Shown here in pieces: positions 35,893 to 44,136 of a DNA stretch of 64,000 bases. Both the position numbers and the translations under genes were made by a program. The DNA comes from Daejeonella sp. Lineage in GTDB: Bacteria > Bacteroidota > Bacteroidia > Sphingobacteriales > Sphingobacteriaceae. The stretch spans positions 62,001 to 126,000 of the forward strand of contig NZ_JAFEIG010000020.1 of the NCBI RefSeq assembly GCF_017495225.1, written 5' to 3'. How positions within the stretch are numbered: the first letter of the stretch is position 1; each line of letters opens with the position of its first letter. A model generated the notes under the pieces. That model was given only the letters and a program-made list of their open reading frames with translations, was not told where the DNA came from and made no database searches.

Positions 35893-38217
35893 ATGAAAAA
35901 GAGGGTCATACTTTATCTTTTAGTTGTAATTGCAATTCTTTATGGTGTCCAATCATGTAATTATATCCATGAGAATTTTACTGATGAAGAGCCAATTCCA
36001 GATCAAATAAGTTATAATTTCGATATAAGACCGATTTTGTCGGATAAATGCTTTGCTTGCCATGGTCCTGATCCAAATAAAAGGGAAGCTGGACTTCGTT
36101 TAGATATTGAAGAAGACGCATTTAAAGCGCTTAAGGAAAGTCATGGAAGTCACGCTCTTGTTGCTGGTAAGCCTGATTTATCGGAAGCCTTTTTAAGAAT
36201 AACCACCAAAGACACGGCTTTATTGATGCCGCCATTAAATTCTAACCTGAAATTAAATTCTCGTGAAATCAAATTAATTGAAAAATGGATTAAGCAAGGT
36301 GCTAAATATGAGACTCATTGGTCATTTGTTAGACCTAAAAAAGCTAAACTTCCTAAAGTAAGCGACTCGAAATGGACAAAGAATGAAATTGATTATTTCG
36401 TTTTAAATAAAATGGATCAAAAGGGTTTAGAACCGAATCAAATAGCCGAAAAAGAACATTTATTGAAGCGTTTAAGTCTTGATTTAACTGGTCTGCCACC
36501 AAGCATCGATTTGATGAATAAATTCTTGGCGGATAATAATCCTGATGCCTATGAAAAGCTTATTGATCAATTATTGAAAAGTCCCGCTTATGGTGAAAAA
36601 ATGGCTCTACAATGGCTTGATGTAGCCCGTTATGCCGATTCTCATGGGTATCAAGATGATAATTATCGCTCTGCTTGGCCTTGGCGGGATTGGGTTATTC
36701 ATTCTTTCAATAAAAATTTACCTTATGATCAATTTATAACCATGCAAATAGCGGGAGATCTTATTCCCAATGCAACAAAAGAACAAATTCTCGCTACAGG
36801 TTTTAATCGGAATCATAAAATTACTGAAGAGGGTGGTGTTGTAGATGAAGAATATCGAGTTCAATATGTGATTGATCGCACAAACACATTTTCTAAGGCT
36901 CTAATTGGTGTTACAATGGAATGTGCTCAATGTCACGACCATAAATATGACCCATTTTCTCAAAAGGAATATTTCCAACTTTATGCATTTTTTAATAATG
37001 TTAAGGAAGTTGGTTTGGAGTCTGATGTTGGCGGACCAGAAACTTATGCTAAAAATCCTTTGATCGAAATTAGTAATGAGGAAGTTAAAAGTATTCTTAA
37101 GTTTATAAATAAGCAGGACACGAATAAATTGATCGTATCTGTAATGGCAGATAGAGACACTCTTAGAAAAACCTATACTTTAAAACGTGGTGCCTATGAT
37201 GCGCCTGATAAAGAGGTTTTTCCAGGTACGCCTAATTCTATTTTAGCTTTTGATAAGAATCTGCCGAAAAACAGATTGGGATTGTCTAAATGGTTATTTG
37301 ACAAAAGAAATCCACTAACAGCCAGGGTTTTCGTAAACCAACTTTGGCAGGAAATTTTTGGTCGTGGTCTCGTAAAAACTGCTGGTGATATGGGTATGCA
37401 AGGTGAATTACCATCGCACCCTGAACTACTCGATTGGCTAGCAGTAGATTTCATGGAAAATGGTTGGGATATCAAACGGCTACTTAAAAAAATGGTAAGT
37501 TCTGCCACATATCAACAATCGGCAGTAATCTCAAAATCAAAATTAGAGTCGGATCCAGAAAACATTTATTTGTCGAGAGCACCTCGATATAGAATTAAAG
37601 CTGAATTTGTGCGTGATTTAGTTTTATCAAGTAGTGGACTTCTTGTAAAAACTATTGGCGGACCAAGCGTAAAACCTTATCAGCCCAATGGATTATGGGA
37701 GAACGCAACTTCAGGCCGCGGAATTTTAAGAACCTATAAACAGGATCACGGAACTGATTTGTATCGAAGAGGAATGTACACCTTCATTAAACGAACAGTG
37801 CCTCCACCAGTAATGGGTATTTTTGATGCTAGCAATAGGGATCAATGTGAAGTTGGTCGTTTAAAAACCAATACACCACTTCAGGCTTTAATCATGATGA
37901 ATGATCCAACAGTGCTTGAAGCGGCCCGTGTTTTAGCGAGTAAACTAGATTCTGAAAAAAATCAGGTTGAGGATAAAGTAATTAAAGCATTCAGATTGAT
38001 TGTCTGCCGAAAACCAACCGAAAAGGAAGTTAAATTATTGAGTAGCTATTATAATAATCAATTAAGCACTTTCAAAAAAGAGCAAAGTAGAGCTGAAAAA
38101 ATACTTGCCGTAGGAGAGTACCCCATGCCAACAAAAATGAATAAAACGAGTGTTGCTGCCATGATGCAGGTAATTACAGCACTGTATAATTTGGAAGAAA
38201 CTATAACTAAATCCTGA
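35893..38217 (+). CDS. Lipoprotein with planctomycete-type cytochrome c, DUF1549 and DUF1553 domains
   Basis: A 774-residue protein. The signal peptide ends in lipobox VQSC (C22), so it is probably membrane-anchored. A PSCyt1 haem domain (about 40-130) has CFACH at 53-57. DUF1549 (about 160-375) contains WLDVARYADSHGYQDDNYR and a second CxxCH (C344, C347, H348, in CAQCHDHKYDPF). DUF1553 (about 460-740) contains NPLTARVFVNQLWQEIFGRGLVKT and LNDP-like NDPTVLEAARVL. The domains are frequent in planctomycetes and some Bacteroidetes; their chemistry is not established. The stop overlaps the next start (TGATG), so it is coupled to the DUF1501 gene. Confidence 0.9.
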   Translation: MKKRVILYLLVVIAILYGVQSCNYIHENFTDEEPIPDQISYNFDIRPILSDKCFACHGPDPNKREAGLRLDIEEDAFKALKESHGSHALVAGKPDLSEAFLRITTKDTALLMPPLNSNLKLNSREIKLIEKWIKQGAKYETHWSFVRPKKAKLPKVSDSKWTKNEIDYFVLNKMDQKGLEPNQIAEKEHLLKRLSLDLTGLPPSIDLMNKFLADNNPDAYEKLIDQLLKSPAYGEKMALQWLDVARYADSHGYQDDNYRSAWPWRDWVIHSFNKNLPYDQFITMQIAGDLIPNATKEQILATGFNRNHKITEEGGVVDEEYRVQYVIDRTNTFSKALIGVTMECAQCHDHKYDPFSQKEYFQLYAFFNNVKEVGLESDVGGPETYAKNPLIEISNEEVKSILKFINKQDTNKLIVSVMADRDTLRKTYTLKRGAYDAPDKEVFPGTPNSILAFDKNLPKNRLGLSKWLFDKRNPLTARVFVNQLWQEIFGRGLVKTAGDMGMQGELPSHPELLDWLAVDFMENGWDIKRLLKKMVSSATYQQSAVISKSKLESDPENIYLSRAPRYRIKAEFVRDLVLSSSGLLVKTIGGPSVKPYQPNGLWENATSGRGILRTYKQDHGTDLYRRGMYTFIKRTVPPPVMGIFDASNRDQCEVGRLKTNTPLQALIMMNDPTVLEAARVLASKLDSEKNQVEDKVIKAFRLIVCRKPTEKEVKLLSSYYNNQLSTFKKEQSRAEKILAVGEYPMPTKMNKTSVAAMMQVITALYNLEETITKS

Positions 38218-39671
38218 TGGAAAAAGATTTTTTAGAACATGGTTTAAATTTTAATAGACGACGTTTTCTTTCACGACTCAGTTTAGGTCTTGGAAGTGCT
38301 GCTTTGGGTTCATTACTTGTTCCAGACCTTTTTAGTGGCAGCTCCTCTGAATCAGGATTTGCAGCGGGTATCCCACATTTTGCACCAAAGGCAAAACGCG
38401 TAATCTATCTTTTTCAAAATGGTGCCCCTTCACAATTAGAACTTTTTGATTATAAGCCTAAGTTAAGAGAGATGATGGGTCAGGATCTTCCTGCATCCAT
38501 TAGAGGTAACCAAAGGCTAACAGGAATGACAGCAAATCAAGCAGCCTTTCCAATGGTAGGTTCATTTGCTGATTTTAAACAGTATGGGGAGTCTAGAAAC
38601 TGGATTAGTGATTTACTTCCATATACAGCCAAGGTAGTTGATGATATTTGTGTGATTCGCTCCATGCATACCGAGGCCATAAACCATGATCCAGCACTAA
38701 CATTTTTCCAAACAGGGGCACAGCAAGGTAATAGGCCAAGTATGGGTTCTTGGTTAAGCTATGGTTTAGGCAGTGAAAATAAGAACCTTCCTTCATTTAC
38801 CGTTTTACTTTCTAAGGGTAAACAAGGCAATAATCAGGGTGTTTATTCCAAATTATGGTCGAGTGGTTTTCTCGATTCTATTCATCAGGGAGTACAATTT
38901 AGTAGTGGAGATGATCCGGTACTTTATTTAAGAGATCCTGATGGAATGAATAAATATGAACGAAGAAAGTTCTTAGATCAGTTATCTCAATTGAATCAAA
39001 TTTCCTATGAAGAGTTTGGTGATCCTGAAATAAGCACCAAAATTCAGCAGTATGAGATGGCCTATCGCATGCAGACTGCAGTTCCAGAAATTATGGATCT
39101 TTCTAAAGAACCTGATGATATCATCAAGCTTTACGGTTCGGATTCTATGACACCAGGAACCTTTGCCGCAAACTGTTTATTGGCAAGAAAACTTTCGGAA
39201 AATGGTGTTCGTTTTGTTCAGTTATACCACCAAGGTTGGGATCATCATGGGAATTTACCTTCTGATATTGCTTCTCAAGCTAAAGAGGTTGATCAGGCAT
39301 CTGCGGCTTTAATAACGGATTTAAAGCAAAGGGGACTTTTAGATGAAACATTAGTCATTTGGGGTGGTGAATTTGGTCGTACTAATTACAGTCAAGGTTC
39401 ATGGACTGCCGAAAATTATGGTCGTGATCACCATCCACGCTGTTTTAGTATTTGGATGGCCGGTGGCGGTATAAAACCAGGAATTTCTTATGGCGAGACT
39501 GATGAATTAGGATATAATATTGTTAAAAATCCTGTGCATGTGCATGATTTTCAAGCAACTATATTAAATCAACTCGGATTGAATCATGAAAAGTTGATTT
39601 TTAAACATTTAGGAAGAAGATATCGTCTTACCGACGTTTCAGGGAAAGTAATTAATGACATTTTAGCTTAA
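38217..39671 (+). CDS. DUF1501 domain protein with Tat-like signal
   Basis: A 484-residue protein that opens with NRRRFLSRLSLGLGSAALG, a twin-arginine-like signal. The body is a DUF1501 (alkaline-phosphatase-like/sulfatase-fold) protein: LFQNGAPSQLELFDYKP, SMHTEAINHDPALTFFQTG, YHQGWDHHGN, VIWGGEFGRT, GRDHHPRCFSIWMAGGGIKPG and VHVHDFQATIL carry the expected Asp/His metal ligands. DUF1501 genes are almost always paired with DUF1549/DUF1553 genes, as here with a one-base overlap. The reaction is unknown; export and action in the envelope are inferred. Confidence 0.9.
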   Translation: MEKDFLEHGLNFNRRRFLSRLSLGLGSAALGSLLVPDLFSGSSSESGFAAGIPHFAPKAKRVIYLFQNGAPSQLELFDYKPKLREMMGQDLPASIRGNQRLTGMTANQAAFPMVGSFADFKQYGESRNWISDLLPYTAKVVDDICVIRSMHTEAINHDPALTFFQTGAQQGNRPSMGSWLSYGLGSENKNLPSFTVLLSKGKQGNNQGVYSKLWSSGFLDSIHQGVQFSSGDDPVLYLRDPDGMNKYERRKFLDQLSQLNQISYEEFGDPEISTKIQQYEMAYRMQTAVPEIMDLSKEPDDIIKLYGSDSMTPGTFAANCLLARKLSENGVRFVQLYHQGWDHHGNLPSDIASQAKEVDQASAALITDLKQRGLLDETLVIWGGEFGRTNYSQGSWTAENYGRDHHPRCFSIWMAGGGIKPGISYGETDELGYNIVKNPVHVHDFQATILNQLGLNHEKLIFKHLGRRYRLTDVSGKVINDILA

Positions 39672-39689
39672 TATTTTATAAATAATTTT

Positions 39690-40715
39690 ATGGATAGAAG
39701 AAAATTCATTCAGAATAGTAGTGCTGTAACTGCCAGTTTTTTTATCGCAAAAGATCTTTTTGCAATCGATAAAGGTCCAGTTTATGGCCATAATAACATG
39801 AAATATACCCTAGATACTAAATGGGGCAATTTAGATTCAATGAAATTTCCTGTGAAGGATTGCCATGAAATGGTTCAGGATAAAAAGGGTCGGATAATTT
39901 TATTGACTAACGAAACTAAAAACAATATCCTCATTTATAATACATCTGGCAAGCTTTTAGATGCTTGGGGGCATGATTTTCCTGGAGGGCATGGTTTAAC
40001 ACTTTCTAATGAAAATGGAACTGAATATTTATACATCACAGATACTGATAAACATCAGGTCTATAAAACCACAATGGATGGAAAAATCGTTCTTACAATT
40101 GATGTCCCGCTAGAGGCTGGAATCTATAAAAATGCAAAAGAATTTGTCCCAACCGAAGTAGCAGTACATGCAAACGGTGATTTTTTCATCGCTGATGGTT
40201 ATGGAGCTCAATACATCTTACATTATGGAAATGATGGTAAACTAAAGGGGCACTTTGGTGGTAGGGGACAAGGAGATGAATATTTGGACAATGCTCATGG
40301 AATTGTTGTTGATACTAGATATGAAAAACCAAGTCTTTTAGTTACCGACCGCACTCGTAATTGCTTTAAAAGATATTCTATGGAAGGAAAACTCCAAGAA
40401 ATAATTAGTCTGCCAGGAGCTTGTGTATGCCGTCCAGTTATTAAAAATGACCACCTCTATGCTGCAGTTCTTCGTTCACCAAACCTAGATAAAGAAGGTT
40501 CAGGCTTTGTAACTATTCTTGATAAAAACAATAAAGTGGTATCAAATATTGGAGGAACAGAACCAATTTATAAAGATGGAAAGCTTCAAACAATGTCGCA
40601 GGCGGAAAAGATATTGTTTCACCCTCATGATGTATGTGTTGATAATGATGAGAATCTGTATGTAGCTCAATGGGCATCTGGAAAAGTTTATCCTTACAAA
40701 TTCAAAAGAGTTTAA
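39690..40715 (+). CDS. NHL-repeat/six-bladed beta-propeller protein with Tat-like signal
   Basis: A 341-residue protein beginning MDRRKFIQNSSAVTASFFIA, a Tat-like signal. Repeated blade motifs of the NHL type follow: KDCHEMVQDKKGRIILLTNE, DFPGGHGLTLS, YLYITDTDKHQVYKT, GDFFIADGYGAQYILHY, DNAHGIVVDTRY and HPHDVCVDNDENLYVAQWASGKVYPY. The regular HG/HD residues resemble peptidyl-alpha-hydroxyglycine lyase-like propellers, but no enzyme activity can be claimed. It sits 18 nt after the DUF1501 gene and 21 nt before the multidomain cytochrome gene, so it is part of the same operon. Confidence 0.83.
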   Translation: MDRRKFIQNSSAVTASFFIAKDLFAIDKGPVYGHNNMKYTLDTKWGNLDSMKFPVKDCHEMVQDKKGRIILLTNETKNNILIYNTSGKLLDAWGHDFPGGHGLTLSNENGTEYLYITDTDKHQVYKTTMDGKIVLTIDVPLEAGIYKNAKEFVPTEVAVHANGDFFIADGYGAQYILHYGNDGKLKGHFGGRGQGDEYLDNAHGIVVDTRYEKPSLLVTDRTRNCFKRYSMEGKLQEIISLPGACVCRPVIKNDHLYAAVLRSPNLDKEGSGFVTILDKNNKVVSNIGGTEPIYKDGKLQTMSQAEKILFHPHDVCVDNDENLYVAQWASGKVYPYKFKRV

Positions 40716-40736
40716 TCTTTGTTCAATTCATTTTAA

Positions 40737-42890
40737 ATGAGAATCAAACTTCCTGCATTTGTACTAAGTCTGATATTTGGTTTAAATACCTTAATCATTT
40801 TTATTACAATTTTTGAGTCCCAATTACAGATTCCACAATGGTTACAAGTGCTAGGTAGAATGCATCCAATACTTTTGCATTTCCCAATTGTACTGCTACT
40901 TTTGGCATCATTACTTGAGTTTTTTAGATTTCAATCAGAGAACACAAAAACACTTTTTTATCAATTACTAAGTTCCTACGTATTTGTTGCAGGGATACTT
41001 TCTACGGGAATAACAGTCTTGATGGGCTTGATTTTATCCACTGAAGAAGGTTATGAGGGAGAAACCTTAGATTATCATAAGTGGTTTGCATTAGGCACAC
41101 TTTTATTAGCATCCATTCTCTTTAAATTAAGAGATTTTAAGTGGTATTCAGTTATTCATGCCAGAATTGGATCAATAATTTTAATACTTAGCTTAATTAT
41201 AGCAGGCCATTTTGGTGCTGTGCTTACACATGGCGACAATTTTGTTCTTGAACCAATCACAAAGCCTGAACTTGTCCCGCTTGAACAAGCAAAAGTTTAT
41301 GATCATGTCATTCAACCTATTTTTCAAGAAAAATGTATCAGTTGTCATAATGATCAAAAATTAAAAGGGAATTTAAAGCTTACAGATGAGATGTCTATCC
41401 TAAAGGGAGGTAAAACAGGCAAACTTTTGGTGGCTGGATATCCTAATCTAAGTTTATTATTACAACGTGTACATTTACCATCAAGCGACAAAAAGCACAT
41501 GCCGCCAGCAGGTAAGCCACAATTAACTGAAGAAGAAACTCAAATTCTTTATTTGTGGATTAAAGATCAGGCATCGTTCAGTAAAAAAGTAATTGATTTA
41601 AAGCCAAGTGACTCGCTAAGAATGTTGGCAGCTTCGAGGTTAAAACCTGCTGAAATTAAAGAAGAACAATTCGATTTTAACCATGCCGATGAAAAAACTA
41701 TTCAGAAATTAAATACTTTTTATAGAGTGGTAAGTCCCATTTCTCAAGGTTCTGCTGCCTTAAATGTGAGCTTTTTCGGGAAATCAGGTTATAATGCCAA
41801 ATCATTAGATGAATTATCGGTAATTGAGGAGCAAATTGTAGGATTAAGCTTGAGTAAAATGCCTGTTAAAGATGCCGACTTGAAGAAAATTGCCAAATTC
41901 AAATCTTTAAGAAAACTAGATTTGAATTTTACCGATATATCAGGAAGTAGTTTAAATGATTTAATGAAATTGCCTTCATTGAAAATATTATCACTTTCTG
42001 GCACCTCGGTTAATCTTAAACAGGTTCAACCATTATTAGCTTTGAAGAATCTTGAGGAATTAACAATCTGGAACACAAAGCTTTCTGAGAGTGAATTAAA
42101 TCAATTAAAAAAGTCGACGAAGAAAGTAAGGATCATTTCCGGATTTAAAGATGATGGAACAACGCTCGTGAAATTATCTCCTCCATTTTTAAAAAATAAG
42201 TCTCGTGTTTTTATCGGACAAGGAACCATTGAACTTACACATCCAAGAAAGGGAGTAATCATAAAATACACATTAGATGGTACAGAGCCAGATAGCTTAA
42301 ACTCTAATGTATTTAAGAATACCTTGAAGATTAATAAAAATTCGATTATAAAAGCTAAAGCATTCAAAAATGGATGGCTCAGCAGTGATGTAATCACTTA
42401 TGGATTTTTAAAAACCGCTTTAAAACCAGATGGAATAAAATTAATCAATAGTCCGAATGAATATCATAAAGCTGCTGGTGCTAACTCATTGATTGATGGT
42501 CAGTTAGGTGATTTTGACTCAAACAATAATAATTGGTTAGGCTTTAAAGAGAACAATTTGGAAATAATCCTTGAATTTAGTGGCCTTCAAAAAATAGAAA
42601 ATATAGCCTTAAATACACTTATTTCGGCTAATGGAGGCTATTTCCCACCTTCAAGCATTCAAGTATATGGTGCAACACAAAATGCTAAGTGGGATTTATT
42701 AACCACTATAACTTCTGTTATGCCTAACAAGGAAAGTAAGCAGGAGATTAAGGCTCTCTACGCAAGCTTTAAGCCTCAAAGCTTAAAGTATGTCAAAATC
42801 ATAGCAAAACCTGTTAGAAAGCTTCCTATGTGGCATCCAGCTAAAGGACAGCCTGCTTTATTGCTAGTGGACGAATTGTTGCTTAATTAG
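40737..42890 (+). CDS. Membrane cytochrome with DUF2231, planctomycete cytochrome, leucine-rich and chitobiase-like domains
   Basis: A 717-residue multidomain protein. There is a membrane helix at about 8-28, then a DUF2231 helical bundle (about 40-175; GRMHPILLHFPIVLLLL has the haem-ligand-like His). A PSCyt1-type haem domain has CISCH at 200-204 and the distal block KHMPPAGKPQLTEEE. A leucine-rich region (about 361-455) has repeated LxxLxxLxLSxT. A chitobiase/FN3-like domain (about 495-550, YTLDGTEPDS) and a C-terminal discoidin-like domain (about 570-717) follow. The order suggests membrane electron entry coupled to carbohydrate or surface binding. It is the last gene of the cluster. Confidence 0.82.
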   Translation: MRIKLPAFVLSLIFGLNTLIIFITIFESQLQIPQWLQVLGRMHPILLHFPIVLLLLASLLEFFRFQSENTKTLFYQLLSSYVFVAGILSTGITVLMGLILSTEEGYEGETLDYHKWFALGTLLLASILFKLRDFKWYSVIHARIGSIILILSLIIAGHFGAVLTHGDNFVLEPITKPELVPLEQAKVYDHVIQPIFQEKCISCHNDQKLKGNLKLTDEMSILKGGKTGKLLVAGYPNLSLLLQRVHLPSSDKKHMPPAGKPQLTEEETQILYLWIKDQASFSKKVIDLKPSDSLRMLAASRLKPAEIKEEQFDFNHADEKTIQKLNTFYRVVSPISQGSAALNVSFFGKSGYNAKSLDELSVIEEQIVGLSLSKMPVKDADLKKIAKFKSLRKLDLNFTDISGSSLNDLMKLPSLKILSLSGTSVNLKQVQPLLALKNLEELTIWNTKLSESELNQLKKSTKKVRIISGFKDDGTTLVKLSPPFLKNKSRVFIGQGTIELTHPRKGVIIKYTLDGTEPDSLNSNVFKNTLKINKNSIIKAKAFKNGWLSSDVITYGFLKTALKPDGIKLINSPNEYHKAAGANSLIDGQLGDFDSNNNNWLGFKENNLEIILEFSGLQKIENIALNTLISANGGYFPPSSIQVYGATQNAKWDLLTTITSVMPNKESKQEIKALYASFKPQSLKYVKIIAKPVRKLPMWHPAKGQPALLLVDELLLN

Positions 42891-43015
42891 AAATTCACTA
42901 AATGGCTCTAATTTGAAAAGCTATTTTTGAATATATCTAAAGTCAAATCTTACATTGACTATTATCATTTTACTTTTTGTTTCTCAAATCTATTTTTGGG
43001 ATTAAACTAAAAAAG

Positions 43016-43444
43016 ATGAAAGCAAAAATTATTCTTATGTTTCTACTTACGATAGGAGCATCCGGTCTGTTGCATGCACAAGATCAAGAAAAAGTACAAA
43101 TTCAGGATAGAATCCACCTAGAAGACCACTATAGATATTATGATGGGCAATTGTTCCAATATCGAAATGGAATACAAACACGTGTAACGGAGCAGCAAAG
43201 ATTAAATAATGGAACTGTTATAAATCCAGATGGGTCTTATCAATTACAGAATCAAGAAAGATATCAATTAAGACAAGGAGAATGTTTAGACAATAATGGT
43301 TTTTTGTATAGAAATCATAATAAGTACAATAGGGGTAAGAGTATCTCAAATAAGAAAATAGTTCAAAGACGAGCTAGGGAGGTGTCAAGAAATAAAATTC
43401 CTAGATCAGGTACAAAGCCGGCTCCTAGAAGAGGTAGAAATTGA
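43016..43444 (+). CDS. Small secreted DUF6799-like protein
   Basis: A 142-residue protein when started at the ATG at 43016, which gives a clean signal peptide (MKAKIILMFLLTIGASGLLHAQ). An upstream in-frame ATG at 42977 would add 13 residues and is unlikely. The core (about 35-95) has YYDGQLFQYRNG, LNNGTVINPDGSYQL and LRQGECLDNNGFLYRN, the pattern of the DUF6799 beta-rich domain. The C-terminal 40 residues are strongly basic (Arg/Lys, PAPRRGRN end). It is expected to be periplasmic or surface exposed. The function is unknown. It is monocistronic and ends at a bidirectional terminator. Confidence 0.75.
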   Translation: MKAKIILMFLLTIGASGLLHAQDQEKVQIQDRIHLEDHYRYYDGQLFQYRNGIQTRVTEQQRLNNGTVINPDGSYQLQNQERYQLRQGECLDNNGFLYRNHNKYNRGKSISNKKIVQRRAREVSRNKIPRSGTKPAPRRGRN

Positions 43445-43473
43445 AGAAAACAAAATTGAATTATTTAGAAAAT

Positions 43474-43508
43474 AAAAAACCCTCTCTAAAATTAGAGAGG
43501 GTTTTTTT
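43474..43508. terminator. Bidirectional terminator between the DUF6799 gene and tRNA-Pro
   Basis: ACCCTCTCTAA / TTAGAGAGGGT stem with A and T runs on either side. Confidence 0.92.
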
Positions 43509-43514
43509 GTTCGG

Positions 43515-43588
43515 TCGGGGTGGCAGGATTCGAACCTACGACCTCCTGGTCCCAAACCAGGCGCGATACCGGGCTACGCTACACCCCG
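43515..43588 (-). tRNA. tRNA-Pro (TGG)
   Basis: On the minus strand: acceptor arms CGGGGTG/CACCCCG, anticodon loop TTTGGGA (TGG) in a CCTGG/CCAGG stem, and GGTTCGAATCC T-arm. 74 nt; CCA not encoded. Confidence 0.96.
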
Positions 43589-43634
43589 AACATTTAACAG
43601 TGATTGCCTAAGCGTTTCATTTGTTAAGGGACTG

Positions 43635-43665
43635 CAAATATAGGCTTTTCATTATTTGTGACAAA
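43635..43665 (-). promoter_or_regulatory. Promoter of tRNA-Pro
   Basis: On the minus strand TTTG (43665-43662), exactly 19 bp, then TATATTTG (43642-43635), a full consensus match. Confidence 0.8.
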
Positions 43666-43859
43666 TATATTTGAAAATATTTTCAAGATAAATTTTGCTA
43701 AGTTGTATGGATGTTCTTAAAGTGCTGAACATTAGATATATTGTAATTAATTTATTTAATAAATAAATAGTTAGGAAGCAGTTATTATTTAGATAATAAT
43801 AAGTTTTTGACCGTAGAAGTTCAAAAATTGCACCACTAATTGCACCATTAAAAATAAAA

Positions 43860-43905
43860 TTCAATAAAAAAGCCTTTAACGATTTGTTAAAGGCTTTTTA
43901 TTGAA
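43860..43905 (-). terminator. Terminator of tRNA-Ser (GCT)
   Basis: A roughly 20-bp inverted repeat with core AAAAAGCCTTTAAC / GTTAAAGGCTTTTT and extended AT arms (TTCAAT/ATTGAA), three bases after the encoded CCA of the tRNA. Confidence 0.88.
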
Positions 43906-43911
43906 TAGTGG

Positions 43912-43998
43912 CGGAGAGAGAGGGATTCGAACCCTCGGTACCGTTACCAGTACGACAGTTTAGCAAACTGTTCCTTTCGGCCACTCAGGCATCTCTCC
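43912..43998 (-). tRNA. tRNA-Ser (GCT)
   Basis: Class II tRNA on the minus strand, 87 nt: acceptor arms GGAGAGA/TCTCTCC, discriminator G, anticodon GCT in the CAGTT-TGCTA-AACTG region, and a long variable arm. The three bases after the discriminator (43911-43909) read CCA; none of the other tRNAs here encodes CCA. Confidence 0.96.
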
Positions 43999-44019
43999 AA
44001 TATTCTCTTTCGAGGAATG

Positions 44020-44049
44020 CAAATATAGTAAAACAGTCTGCCTAGCAAA
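44020..44049 (-). promoter_or_regulatory. Promoter of tRNA-Ser (GCT)
   Basis: On the minus strand TTTG (44049-44046), 18 bp, TATATTTG (44027-44020). Confidence 0.7.
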
Positions 44050-44136
44050 AATATTTTTAAATGATTCTTTAATTTATTGAAAAATTGAATTAACAGCTTG
44101 ATAATCTGATATATTCATTTTGTTTATTCAATAAAA

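Larger units (their letters stand above)
43589..43908. other. Intergenic stretch between tRNA-Pro and tRNA-Ser
   Basis: 320 bp without a credible gene. It holds the tRNA-Pro promoter, the tRNA-Ser terminator, and a 9-bp direct repeat ATTGCACCA at 43827-43835 and 43839-43847. A 70-codon minus-strand frame at 43652-43864 is judged spurious. Confidence 0.6.

Noticed and set aside
42977-43015. Upstream in-frame ATG of the DUF6799 gene
   Set aside because: The added 13 residues would sit before a complete signal peptide; the ATG at 43016 gives a normal N-terminus.
43652-43864. 70-codon minus-strand frame between two tRNAs
   Set aside because: Low-complexity AT-rich composition, it overlaps the tRNA-Pro promoter, and has no recognisable domain.
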